Shown piece by piece: positions 1-6,035 of a stretch of 35,814 bases of DNA. The stretch covers positions 1 through 35,814 of the IMG/VR virus record IMGVR_UViG_3300048591_000615; one strand, given 5' to 3'. The position numbers and the translations under genes are program-made. Source of the stretch: a virus. Numbering within the stretch: position 1 is the first letter of the stretch; each line of letters opens with the position of its first letter. The notes beneath the pieces are model-generated. The model did no database searches. It worked only from the letters and a program-made list of their open reading frames with translations, and was not told the DNA's origin.

Positions 1-127
1 CATCAGGCGGTGAGGCCCGGTAGTCAAGACGCGCCCATTTAAGGGTAGCGACAGATTAAGCGCCCTTCACGGTTGCTCTTCACTGGCTGCGACTTACTAC
101 CAGCCACGCCCTAAGAGGTGGCGACTG
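1..127. repeat. Terminal direct repeat, left copy
   Basis: These 127 bases are identical to 35688-35814. They lie wholly in non-coding DNA, in the leader of the major capsid gene read on the minus strand across the junction. The length equals a common largest assembly k-mer, so this is most likely the overlap of a circular contig. A short packaged terminal redundancy is the alternative. Confidence 0.95.
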
Positions 128-179
128 GTTTATGTGTTTGGATATTTCAAGACTGCCACTTGCTTAAATTGTTTGCAAG
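1..179 (-). other. Leader of the capsid gene, part 1 (non-coding)
   Basis: Together with 35554-35687 this forms a gap of about 313 bp between the HTH protein gene and the major capsid gene. Small inverted repeats are visible: TGGCTG/CAGCCA at 84-89 and 101-106, and ACTTGC/GCAAGT at 158-180 just after the upstream stop codon. No convincing sigma-70 promoter or intrinsic terminator was found. It could be an untranslated leader or carry a phage-specific promoter. Confidence 0.5.
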
Positions 180-500
180 TCAGTCGAGTTTGATCTTGAT
201 GCGATTAACGCCCTTATCCTCGGTCAATCCGATCTGGGTCTTTAGCAGAAAGATCACCATGGTCGGATTTTTATCGACCGTAGCCATGTCGAAAGCCGTT
301 TGCAGCAGCTTCCCCCGGGCTGTGGCCTTACTTTTTAATAACCTATCAGCGAGGTCTGGAAACTCATTGAGCCGTCGAAACAAAGTTGCCTGTGGCACCC
401 CGATTAACTTGGCAGACAGCTCGGTCGGAACACCTTGAGCAGCACACCTTTCAAGGGTCTCAACCTGCCAATCCTCCAGTGGTTTTGTCTTACCCGCCAA
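180..500 (-). CDS. Small HTH phage protein (possible packaging or DNA-binding role)
   Basis: 106 aa. Residues about 12-55 resemble a resolvase/terminase-type helix-turn-helix (AKLIGVPQATLFRRLNEFP). The C-terminal part carries the NPTMVIFLLKTQIGLTED motif, which recurs, as I recall it, in small HTH proteins of many phages, some annotated near packaging genes. Its start overlaps the end of the upstream gene by 11 bp, so it belongs to the late operon. The next gene downstream across the map junction is the major capsid. A small terminase role is possible, but the gene directly before terL (19635-19880) is a rival candidate. Function is not established. Confidence 0.7.
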   Translation of the reverse strand: MAGKTKPLEDWQVETLERCAAQGVPTELSAKLIGVPQATLFRRLNEFPDLADRLLKSKATARGKLLQTAFDMATVDKNPTMVIFLLKTQIGLTEDKGVNRIKIKLD

Positions 501-1134
501 TCATCACCTTACTCACAGTGATTGAGTCCGATGTGCTTGAGTCAACCGCCATGCGCACAAGCGGGTAAAGTGGAAGCTGAGCCACGTCGGTTCCATCGGA
601 GTACACCATGCGAATCTCGTAGTTAGCTTTTGAAAACGTTTGGGTTCCGGTTCCCACTGCTGAGATGTCAACAGCAGTCCCAGCGTAGGCATCGGCCTGA
701 CTGGCTGCGAGCTTGAATGAGTTGGCATCGACTTTGATGAACCAATAGGTCGTGCCATCTGTCAAACCGGTTGGGGCTGCGGTGCCTGCTTTGAAAATCA
801 GAGCGTCCCCGGTGGCAAAGCCGTGGGAAGTCTTCGTGATTACGTCGGTTGTCGCGTTGATGTCGGTGGCAGAGGCGACGGTGGTCGATGCCGCGACGTT
901 GACGGTTCCCTCTGTGCCAACGTCAAACCAGGAAGCCCCGGCGTCCGGGCTGTGTTGAAGCTTGAGGTTTAAGGCTGCGCTTGAGCGAGTGACGGCCGAC
1001 AAAACAGTCATGACCTTGATGTTTTTTTGCTGTTCTTCGCTGATTTGTGTTGGCAGGCTGACTGCGGCTGCTGTTTTGGAAGCGCCAACGGTGACACCCG
1101 ACGGCGAGGAAACGCGGTTTTTCATCTCAAGCAT
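490..1134 (-). CDS. Phage structural protein with a beta-rich ligand-type domain
   Basis: 214 aa. Residues about 95-165 contain the pattern HGFATGDALIFKAG ... GLTDGTTYWFIKVDANSFKL, a domain widely repeated in phage head and tail structural proteins. The N-terminal third (QHSPDAGASWFDVG) looks like a beta-sandwich. It overlaps the genes on both sides (8 bp upstream, 11 bp downstream), consistent with translational coupling in the late operon. A minor head or tail component is the most likely role. It is not a recognisable capsid or portal. Confidence 0.7.
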   Translation of the reverse strand: MLEMKNRVSSPSGVTVGASKTAAAVSLPTQISEEQQKNIKVMTVLSAVTRSSAALNLKLQHSPDAGASWFDVGTEGTVNVAASTTVASATDINATTDVITKTSHGFATGDALIFKAGTAAPTGLTDGTTYWFIKVDANSFKLAASQADAYAGTAVDISAVGTGTQTFSKANYEIRMVYSDGTDVAQLPLYPLVRMAVDSSTSDSITVSKVMIGG

Positions 1135-1345
1135 GATTGATCCTCTTAATGTGTTCGATTTTCTTTTTTATGCGACGTGCTACCCCGTGGAGGTAGTGAT
1201 TTCTCTCTAACTCAGGCCAACGCTTTACCACGTCTTTGGGCAAAGCCTCTTTGATGGCCATCCCGTTGTAGGTTGCTACGGCAAAGAACTTAGCCCCGAT
1301 TTGCTCAATCCGAACATCGTCAATGATCGGCTTCGCCTTATCCAA
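1127..1345 (-). CDS. Small basic protein of the late operon, unknown
   Basis: 72 aa, beginning ATG at 1345 with its end overlapping the next gene by 8 bp. The C-terminal third is strongly basic (ARRIKKKIEHIKRI) and could bind nucleic acid or an acidic partner. No family is recognised. It lies between two other short genes at the promoter-proximal end of the late operon, in the place where head-morphogenesis or regulatory genes often lie. Confidence 0.55.
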   Translation of the reverse strand: MDKAKPIIDDVRIEQIGAKFFAVATYNGMAIKEALPKDVVKRWPELERNHYLHGVARRIKKKIEHIKRINHA

Positions 1346-1571
1346 GGGTGTCCCTTCCCTGCGGGGCTATTGGGTTTTGTCTATGGTTGTTTGGTTCGTT
1401 ATAAGCAAAACCTATAACGCCTGCAAGGTCAAGTTTTGAGCAGCCGGATGCCTTGGCTCGCTTGATAGCTTGCTCTTCAAATTTGATGATGTTGAGTAGT
1501 GCGTGCCAGTGCCCGGCTTCGATGGCTGACCGGAAACGGGACAACGCGCCGCTCGGTAGCCTTGTGCTCAT
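1338..1571 (-). CDS. First gene of the late operon, unknown
   Basis: 77 aa. The stop overlaps the next gene's start by 8 bp. The middle is helical (HWHALLNIIKFEEQAIKRAKASG) and the tail is polar, rich in Asn, Gln and Pro. No family is recognised. The ribosome binding site is weak (AAAAG just before the ATG). It is the first minus-strand gene after the att region, so the late promoter should lie in 1572-1720 or, in a prophage, in flanking host DNA. Confidence 0.45.
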   Translation of the reverse strand: MSTRLPSGALSRFRSAIEAGHWHALLNIIKFEEQAIKRAKASGCSKLDLAGVIGFAYNEPNNHRQNPIAPQGRDTLG

Positions 1572-1661
1572 CTTTTAATCATGGCCCATTTTCAGGCTGA
1601 TTTCAAACGTGATGACTTTTGATCAAGGCCGGTGTGATTTTCTTTACGCCCGGTAGCACTC

Positions 1662-1683
1662 TGTGACTTTTGGTGTGACTTTT
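1662..1683 (+). repeat. int: Candidate integrase arm-type sites, left pair
   Basis: Two perfect copies of TGTGACTTTT in the same orientation at 1662-1671 and 1674-1683, with a degenerate copy (GATGACTTTT) at 1611-1620. They lie 44 bp left of the att core. A second pair lies to the right of the core at 1914-1932. Paired direct repeats on both sides of a core, with the integrase gene beside them, match the arm-site layout of lambda-type attP regions. Confidence 0.7.
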
Positions 1684-1726
1684 ATGAGAAATTGAAACCG
1701 GATAGCGACTTAAGTCGTTGATTTTA

Positions 1727-1776
1727 TGGCGCGTCCTGAGAGATTCGAACTCCCGACCTCTTGGTTCGAAGCCAAA
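1727..1776 (-). other. attP core: 3' half of a tRNA-Arg(UCG)
   Basis: Read on the minus strand this is a tRNA 3' half: anticodon loop CTTCGAA (anticodon UCG), 3' anticodon stem, five-base variable loop, T arm with TTCGAAT loop, 3' acceptor strand AGGACGC, discriminator G and encoded CCA (TGG at 1727-1729). There is no D arm or 5' acceptor strand, so it is not a working tRNA. Identity ends around the anticodon stem. This is the standard form of an attP that restores the 3' end of the host tRNA gene on integration. Confidence 0.9.
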
Positions 1777-1784
1777 AATCGAAC

Positions 1785-1793
1785 TTATCCACA
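1785..1793 (+). promoter_or_regulatory. Perfect DnaA box next to the att core
   Basis: TTATCCACA, the consensus DnaA box, 9 bp from the att core and upstream of int. Two more perfect copies lie at 10123-10131 and 12245-12253, all non-coding and on the same strand. Confidence 0.6.
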
Positions 1794-1866
1794 GGCTACC
1801 ACCTTCTATACTGTATTCCCATGAAACCCTTGAATAACGGCCTTTTCGGGGCTTTTTTGCCGTTTT

Positions 1867-1897
1867 TTGCTTTTCAAGATCATACCAGTTCTATACC
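1867..1897 (+). promoter_or_regulatory. int: Candidate integrase promoter
   Basis: A TATACC -10 element at 1892-1897 with a weak upstream -35 (TTGCTT at 1867-1872, or GCTTTT at 1869-1874). The 21 bases at 1876-1896 match 12108-12128 at all but one position. That second copy is also a promoter-like site with TATACT, so the two may share a regulator. Confidence 0.5.
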
Positions 1898-1913
1898 TTC
1901 CATTTCGCGTTCG

Positions 1914-1932
1914 TGTGACTTTTGTGACTTTT
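1914..1932 (+). repeat. int: Candidate integrase arm-type sites, right pair
   Basis: Two perfect TGTGACTTTT copies at 1914-1923 and 1923-1932, overlapping by one T, in the same orientation as the pair at 1662-1683. They sit directly before the GGGAGG ribosome binding site and GTG start of int. Integrase bound here could repress its own transcription or translation. Confidence 0.65.
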
Positions 1933-1943
1933 TGGGAGGCCTT

Positions 1944-3110
1944 GTGAGCATCGCATTGACCAAAAAATTCCTCGATGAAATGGCATTTCCAAAATCTGGC
2001 CAAGCCGTCCACTGGGACACCAAAATAGCCCGCTTTGGGGTCAAGGTCTCCCACCTTGGAACTATCAGCTTTATCCTGGATTACACCGTACGCGGCAAGC
2101 GGTCTCGGACTGTAATTGGCCGCTATGGGGACATTACCCTAAACGAGGCACGTCAAAGGGCCCTTGAATGGCAAAGGTCGAAAGAGGCCGGGAACCTCAA
2201 ACCAAGCACCCCAAAGACCGCAGGCCTTTCCTTCGAGTCGATGTGTGACATTTACTGGGAGCGCTACGGCCAGAGAAAGAAATCTGGATACTCCGACGCC
2301 TGCCGGATCCGAAAATACCTGAAGCCTGCTTTTGGAGACACGCCGCTGGTCTCTCTTAGCAGGGCCCAGGTTGCCACGTTTCACCATGAACTGGGAAAGA
2401 CCAGACCCTATGAGGCCAATCGCAACGTGGAACTCATCGGCCGCATTATAGAACTCGCCAAGTCCTGGGGTTTTTATCCGGAAGAGCAGCCGAGCCCTAC
2501 AAAGAGAATTGAAGCTTTCCCGGAGATCAAGCGGGAGCGGTTTGTCACCGTCGAAGAGATGCCCCGACTGGTGGCTGCGATTGACGAGGAGGAGACCCCT
2601 TACGTTAAAGCTTTGATTTGGATGTACCTGCTGTTGGGGCTTAGAAAGAATGAGCTACTGCGCCTGAAGTGGTCAGATATCGACATGAAGGCCAAAACAA
2701 TAACCATAGCGGAGCCCAAGGGCAGACATGGCACGAAATCGCATGTATTGCCGCTTCCCAAAGCCGTATCAGACCTTTTAAAGAAAGTGCCGAAGGTTGT
2801 CGGAAATCCGTACATGTTCCCTGGCTTTTATCGTGGGACGCATTTGACGGTTATTGATAGGCCGTGGCGTCGTATTCGGGCCAAGGCAGGGCTTGAAGAT
2901 GTGCGCATCCATGATTTGCGTCGAACGCTTGGAAGCTGGATGGCTCAGAGTGGAGTGCCAATCAATATCATCGGCAAGATCTTAAACCACAGCCAGCTTC
3001 AAACGACTCAGATTTATGCGCGTCTTTCGACTGAGCCTCTGCGCGAAGTAATGGACGAACATGCGGAGCGGGTACTCAGGAGCGTGAAAAAGGGACAGCC
3101 TTTAGCTTGA
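1944..3110 (+). CDS. int: Tyrosine recombinase (phage integrase)
   Basis: 388 aa from GTG at 1944, chosen because GGGAGG lies 4 bp upstream and because the arm-binding domain begins here. The open frame extends further upstream through att DNA without a good ribosome site. The N-terminal DUF4102-like arm-binding domain (about 1-80) is followed by a SAM-like core-binding domain (about 95-185) and the catalytic domain. The catalytic set is visible: Arg in GLRKNELLRLKWSDI (about 234), Lys in GRHGTKSH (about 265), HDLRR (about 323-327), His in LNHS (about 349) and the nucleophile Tyr in TQIYARL (about 358). It catalyses integration between the attP core and a host tRNA-Arg gene. The 3' end overlaps the convergent excisionase-like gene by 35 bp. 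Confidence 0.95.
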   Translation: MSIALTKKFLDEMAFPKSGQAVHWDTKIARFGVKVSHLGTISFILDYTVRGKRSRTVIGRYGDITLNEARQRALEWQRSKEAGNLKPSTPKTAGLSFESMCDIYWERYGQRKKSGYSDACRIRKYLKPAFGDTPLVSLSRAQVATFHHELGKTRPYEANRNVELIGRIIELAKSWGFYPEEQPSPTKRIEAFPEIKRERFVTVEEMPRLVAAIDEEETPYVKALIWMYLLLGLRKNELLRLKWSDIDMKAKTITIAEPKGRHGTKSHVLPLPKAVSDLLKKVPKVVGNPYMFPGFYRGTHLTVIDRPWRRIRAKAGLEDVRIHDLRRTLGSWMAQSGVPINIIGKILNHSQLQTTQIYARLSTEPLREVMDEHAERVLRSVKKGQPLA

Positions 3111-3363
3111 CGGTTTCATGCGAGGTTGAGCGGTATGCCCTTTTTTTAACCCAGTCAACCAAGGCCCGCCTGGTGTAGCCACACTTTTTGGGTGAAATCC
3201 TGACAAATTCCGGCCCGCCTCCGGTTGACCTGAGCTTTGACAGATAACGCTGAGTAGTTCCGAGAAACTTGGCCGCGTCGATTGTCAGCAGCAAAGCATC
3301 TGGGTCTTCGAGAAATTCAATTGGCACATCCGGGATCAACTTTCCGTTTTCATCGCGTCTCAT
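3076..3363 (-). CDS. Excisionase-like HTH protein
   Basis: 95 aa. The middle (LLTIDAAKFLGTTQRYLSKL ... GGGPEFVRI ... YTRRALVDWV) is a MerR/AlpA-type winged helix-turn-helix (HTH_17 style), as found in excisionases and AlpA regulators. An AAAGGAG ribosome site precedes the ATG. It is the last gene of the leftward early operon and converges on int with a 35-bp overlap, a typical xis position. Its likely role is directing excision and bending att DNA. A regulator of int is the alternative. Confidence 0.75.
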   Translation of the reverse strand: MRRDENGKLIPDVPIEFLEDPDALLLTIDAAKFLGTTQRYLSKLRSTGGGPEFVRISPKKCGYTRRALVDWVKKRAYRSTSHETVKLKAVPFSRS

Positions 3364-3441
3364 CTCAAGCTCCTTTCATAATTTCCGATTCAGTTAATGT
3401 ACCCGGCACTCTTTCGCTCCTTGACGCCTACCTTTCAAAGT

Positions 3442-3747
3442 TCACAGCCCGCTCACCGGGATCAGGGGCGGGTTATTTCTATCTGCTGATAGCTCTCGCC
3501 TTTTCCACCTCCTGTCACGTCTTTTATCTGGCTTAGGAATTTTGTGCTTATTTGAACCGCAGCACTCCCAGTCGCACCATACCTCACCATATCCCCAAGG
3601 CAAGCTGTGGTGTCCTACTGCTTTTGAAAAACGTACTGGCTTCGCGCAAGCGTAGCAGCGGTACACTTTGCATATCATCTTAGCTGTGTCGTGTTGCTCG
3701 CTCCCTCGCGGGAGCCACTCAGCAAGCTGAACGGGGTATATGCTCAT
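3442..3747 (-). CDS. Small zinc-binding early protein
   Basis: 101 aa. Two cysteine pairs frame a zinc-ribbon-like core: CYAC at about 31-34 and CDWECC at about 58-63, separated by an aromatic and Gly-rich stretch (HHSLPWGYGEVWCDWECC). A basic tail follows (KPDKRRDRRWKRR). Small phage proteins of this shape are common but uncharacterised. It lies in the promoter-distal part of the early operon. Nucleic-acid binding is inferred only from the zinc motif and basic tail. Confidence 0.6.
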   Translation of the reverse strand: MSIYPVQLAEWLPRGSEQHDTAKMICKVYRCYACAKPVRFSKAVGHHSLPWGYGEVWCDWECCGSNKHKIPKPDKRRDRRWKRRELSADRNNPPLIPVSGL

Positions 3748-3815
3748 TTCACCCTTTCGCGGGGCCGACCGGGGTCAAACGCCTCCTTTCGGAACTAACC
3801 CGGCCAGCCCTCTAC

Positions 3816-4082
3816 TCACGGCTCGCGAACCGTGGGCAGTTCGTTGTTTTTTATAGTGCCGTGGTACTTAAGCCATCCAACAATTGCACGCTCGTCTAAA
3901 AAATATGGCCAGTAGATCCCATCAACCATAGTCAGCGGGGACTCCCACCGATACACGTTAAAGGTTATGGCATCTGGATGCTCTTTTTTATTTAAGCATG
4001 GCGTACCTACCCTGTGAAAATGAAGGCAATCGCCTCCATGTCTGACAAGTCTTGGTCTTAGCCAATCAAATATATTCACCAA
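3816..4082 (-). CDS. Small early protein, unknown
   Basis: 88 aa, rich in Trp, Tyr and His (FDWLRPRLVRHGG, YRWESPLTMVDGIYWPYF). No family is recognised. The start overlaps the upstream gene by 7 bp. An inverted repeat (CACGG/CCGTG flanking TCGCGA) lies at its 3' end near 3817-3834. The gene belongs to a cluster of short, tightly packed ORFs whose products often act on host functions in other phages, but that role is not visible here. Confidence 0.55.
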   Translation of the reverse strand: MVNIFDWLRPRLVRHGGDCLHFHRVGTPCLNKKEHPDAITFNVYRWESPLTMVDGIYWPYFLDERAIVGWLKYHGTIKNNELPTVREP

Positions 4083-4291
4083 TCACCTTCAGTATGAGCC
4101 ACAAGCCAGCGGGCAGTGTCTTCGTCTGTACTAAAACAGTTAATATCACAGAAGAAATCTTCCATTCCTTTTGGCTTGAATGGAACGTTACCTATGCCGG
4201 AAAACCAATAGTATAGTAAATCTTGACCGTTTGCCTTCACCGCCTCAAAAACTGTATGCGGCGTCCAGCCGTTTATGCAGCGGTGTTTCAT
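4076..4291 (-). CDS. Small early protein, unknown
   Basis: 71 aa. The start ATG overlaps the stop of the upstream gene as ATGA (4288-4291), indicating coupled translation. The sequence is acidic toward the C-terminus with a helical DEDTARWLVAHTEG segment. The same type of sentence (FDLDTARAWF) occurs in its upstream neighbour, so the two genes may be distant duplicates. No known family is recognised. Confidence 0.5.
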   Translation of the reverse strand: MKHRCINGWTPHTVFEAVKANGQDLLYYWFSGIGNVPFKPKGMEDFFCDINCFSTDEDTARWLVAHTEGDW

Positions 4292-4541
4292 TCCACAATC
4301 CTCTCTTTCTCAATCGCCCAATGAGCATGATCCCATCCAGCCATGATCGCAGAACAGAACCAAGCCCTAGCGGTATCAAGATCAAAGTCAGGGAACTTTT
4401 TGATAAACTCTCGCGCCCATCGCCATCGCTGATTTTTATTTATGATTGTCTCGCCACAAAGAGCGGTAGTTCTGTCACTCCAATGCGTCATTGCGTACCA
4501 GCCAGCATATTTATGAATGTAAAATTTGCCGGGTTCGAGGT

Positions 4542-4545
<4 letters not shown>
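4288..4545 (-). CDS. Small early protein, unknown; intact copy of a duplicated start
   Basis: 85 aa, Trp-rich (AGWYAMTHWSD, RWRWAREF, AGWDHAHWAIEKE). The start overlaps the stop of the Gly-rich repeat ORF as ATGA. The first ten residues (MNLEPGKFYI) and the underlying DNA recur at 5036-5064, where a copy of the gene start is cut off after 14 codons. The DTARAWF segment resembles DTARWLV in the next gene. Function unknown. Confidence 0.55.
4517..4545. repeat. 29-bp direct repeat, copy A, bounding a two-gene cassette
   Basis: Matches 5036-5064 at 28 of 29 positions, including 23 consecutive identical bases. On the minus strand both copies encode the start of a protein (M-K/N-LEPGKFYI). The repeats lie 519 bp apart and enclose the genes at 4715-5023 and 4542-4727. 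Confidence 0.9.
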
Positions 4546-4714
<169 letters not shown>

Positions 4715-4727
<13 letters not shown>

Positions 4728-5023
4728 ACAGGCACCGCCTTGATTGATTTCTCTGCTTTAGCAGTGCAGTCCAAAATTTCTATAATCTCTGTCAGCTCAA
4801 CACGGTCAACTTCGCATGGAAATTTACACTCAGCGGGATTGCTTGTGCCTTCCATCGCCAGCTGACTTAATGAAGCCGCGCCAGCCCACCTCCAAAGTCT
4901 TCGAGCATTTTTCAAAACCCCTTCTTTGCCCTTGCGAGAAACAAACTCACCAGCAAAAACACCGGCTGAGTAAGTCCGAAAAATCACGTAACGCTTCTTT
5001 GTTTTCTTCACTGCTTTTTTCAT
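4715..5023 (-). CDS. DUF6948-like phage protein
   Basis: 102 aa. The pattern YVIFRTYSAGVFAGEF ... KNARRLWRWAGAASLSQLA ... FPCEVDRVELTEIIEIL resembles, from memory, the DUF6948 family found in many phages of diverse bacteria. The function of that family is not known to me. The N-terminus is lysine-rich. Its ATG overlaps the stop of the 14-codon remnant as ATGA. It forms the first gene of the cassette between the 29-bp direct repeats, followed by the Gly-rich repeat ORF. Confidence 0.7.
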
Positions 5024-5064
5024 TTGAAATTCCTTATGTAAAATTTGCCGGGTTCGAGTTTCAT
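5020..5064 (-). pseudogene. Truncated copy of the start of the 4288-4545 gene
   Basis: A 14-codon ORF beginning MKLEPGKFYI, against MNLEPGKFYI in the intact gene, then diverging and stopping as ATGA over the start of the DUF6948-like gene. It is best read as the leftover 5' end of a gene split or duplicated when the cassette arrived. It may still serve as a coupling leader for the next gene. Confidence 0.65.
5036..5064. repeat. 29-bp direct repeat, copy B, bounding a two-gene cassette
   Basis: Partner of 4517-4545, with one mismatch (T at 5059 against G at 4540). Recombination between copies would remove exactly 519 bp and leave one intact start for the 85-aa gene. Confidence 0.9.
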
Positions 5065-5067
5065 GCT

Positions 5068-5235
5068 TTACTCCGATGCAATCAAGTTAAGCGCAGCCCT
5101 TGCCGCTTCTAAAATACCTTCGCAATATTCAGCATAATTTTTATCCTCTTCATTCTTTCTGACTTCCAAAATAATGCTTCTTAAAACTTGTCTTGCGTGT
5201 CTGAAATCTGAAACTGTTTTGTTAGAATCGTTCAT
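5068..5235 (-). CDS. Small helical early protein, unknown
   Basis: 55 aa, ATG at 5235 overlapping the upstream stop as ATGA, ending TAA at 5068-5070, three bases before the remnant start. The composition is charged and helical (RQVLRSIILEVRKNEEDK ... CEGILEAARAALNLI). No family is recognised. Packing in the coupled chain is the main support. Confidence 0.45.
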   Translation of the reverse strand: MNDSNKTVSDFRHARQVLRSIILEVRKNEEDKNYAEYCEGILEAARAALNLIASE

Positions 5236-5303
5236 AAGCCCTCCAAAAGTTCTAAAAGCCTAGCACCCTGCACATACGACAATAGAAGTTCTTCGATTTT
5301 CAT
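5232..5303 (-). CDS. 23-residue micro-ORF in the coupled chain
   Basis: 23 aa, amphipathic and leucine-rich (MKIEELLLSYVQGARLLELL). It starts at 5303 in an ATGA overlap with the upstream stop and ends in an ATGA overlap with the next start, so it fills the gap between two genes exactly. It could be a peptide in its own right or a coupling spacer. Confidence 0.35.
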   Translation of the reverse strand: MKIEELLLSYVQGARLLELLEGL

Positions 5304-5434
5304 TTGGTTTCCTCTGTGCAGTTTATCTTTCTGCAAATCATGTGAACATCTGCAGCAGTTAGGGCCTGTGCAATTGCGCTTAAAACAAGGTAAACAGCCA
5401 GCACAGCTATAACGGTTCTTGTCTCATTACTCAT
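5300..5434 (-). CDS. 44-residue membrane peptide
   Basis: 44 aa. Short polar N-terminus, one hydrophobic segment (about 8-25, VIAVLAVYLVLSAIAQAL), then a tail with two cysteines (CRKINC). ATGA overlaps at both ends tie it to the coupled chain. A single-pass inner-membrane or secreted-signal form is possible. No family recognised. Confidence 0.5.
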   Translation of the reverse strand: MSNETRTVIAVLAVYLVLSAIAQALTAADVHMICRKINCTEETK

Positions 5435-5784
5435 TTCATCTCCTCCAGTTTCGCGGTTAAGGCTGCGAGTGCTGCTTTGTATCTTTCAAGAGGTGGGCAT
5501 GGCCGAAAAGCCGTGTGTTGGTCTTCTTTTCTGTGGTGAAAGTTATAGCAGGTAAGGCTGTTAGCTATTTCCTCCGCACGCGTCGCCACATCCAAAAGCT
5601 CCTCGGCGCAATTGTTGAGAGCGACGATAGATTGAGCGTCTACTATTTTAATCTCACTAGCGATCACATCAGGCTCACCAAACTCGTTTTTTGGCCCTAA
5701 CGAATAAAGACCTAGTTGCATTGAAAATGCGTATCCGCCCTGCGTTCTCTTTGCCAGCAGCTCGCGTAGTTCTGTTAGGGTCAT
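5431..5784 (-). CDS. Ead/Ea22-like early protein
   Basis: 117 aa. The start MTLTELRELLAKRTQGGYAF and the later AQSIVALNNCAEELLDVAT ... YKAALAALTAKLEE match the general plan of small early phage proteins (Ead/Ea22 type): an N-terminal LRELL helix, a substrate-like middle, an asparagine-containing helix, and a C-terminal helix. GGAGA lies 5 bp before the ATG. Their function is unknown. It heads the run of coupled micro-ORFs downstream. Confidence 0.6.
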   Translation of the reverse strand: MTLTELRELLAKRTQGGYAFSMQLGLYSLGPKNEFGEPDVIASEIKIVDAQSIVALNNCAEELLDVATRAEEIANSLTCYNFHHRKEDQHTAFRPCPPLERYKAALAALTAKLEEMK

Positions 5785-5822
5785 TTTATCTCCACTAAAT
5801 CTGCAAAGTCGAAACCTCTTAA

Positions 5823-6035
5823 TTATCTCGGATTCACTCGTGCCCGAAGCCGCTCTGCCTCAATGTGGACTCGTAGGACATCCACGATGCGACTCGCGCA
5901 GTTGCAGGCCGCGTTAACGGTGTCTGGTGTCACATTCTTTTCTGTGACTGACTCCATTAGCCCTTGAAGGGTGGTCACAACTTTCTTTGTGGAATAGATT
6001 TCCTCGACTCCGGCCCTTTGTACTTCTTTTGACAT
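5823..6035 (-). CDS. Small early protein, unknown
   Basis: 70 aa, starting immediately after the stop of the HTH protein gene (6036). The C-terminal half (TPDTVNAACNCASRIVDVLRVHIEAERLR) is a two-helix segment common to small phage proteins that often sit beside replication or HTH genes. No role can be assigned. Confidence 0.55.
   Translation of the reverse strand: MSKEVQRAGVEEIYSTKKVVTTLQGLMESVTEKNVTPDTVNAACNCASRIVDVLRVHIEAERLRARVNPR

Noticed and set aside
180-500. Firm call of the 106-aa HTH protein as small terminase
   Set aside because: It is far from terL, and the 81-aa gene directly before terL is equally plausible, so the role is left open.
1572-1720. A FliA-like promoter (TAAA, 13 bp, GCCTTGAT, minus strand) for the phage sigma factor before the late operon
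   Set aside because: The spacing is two bases short of the FliA consensus and the second half matches only about four of eight bases. Not enough to call without a second matching site.
1727-1776. A functional tRNA gene
   Set aside because: The D arm and 5' acceptor strand are missing; only the 3' half is present, as expected of an attP.
1761-1943. Integrase start at 1761
   Set aside because: The extension would translate the att core and DnaA box and has no good ribosome site. GTG at 1944 with GGGAGG 4 bp upstream fits the family's N-terminus.
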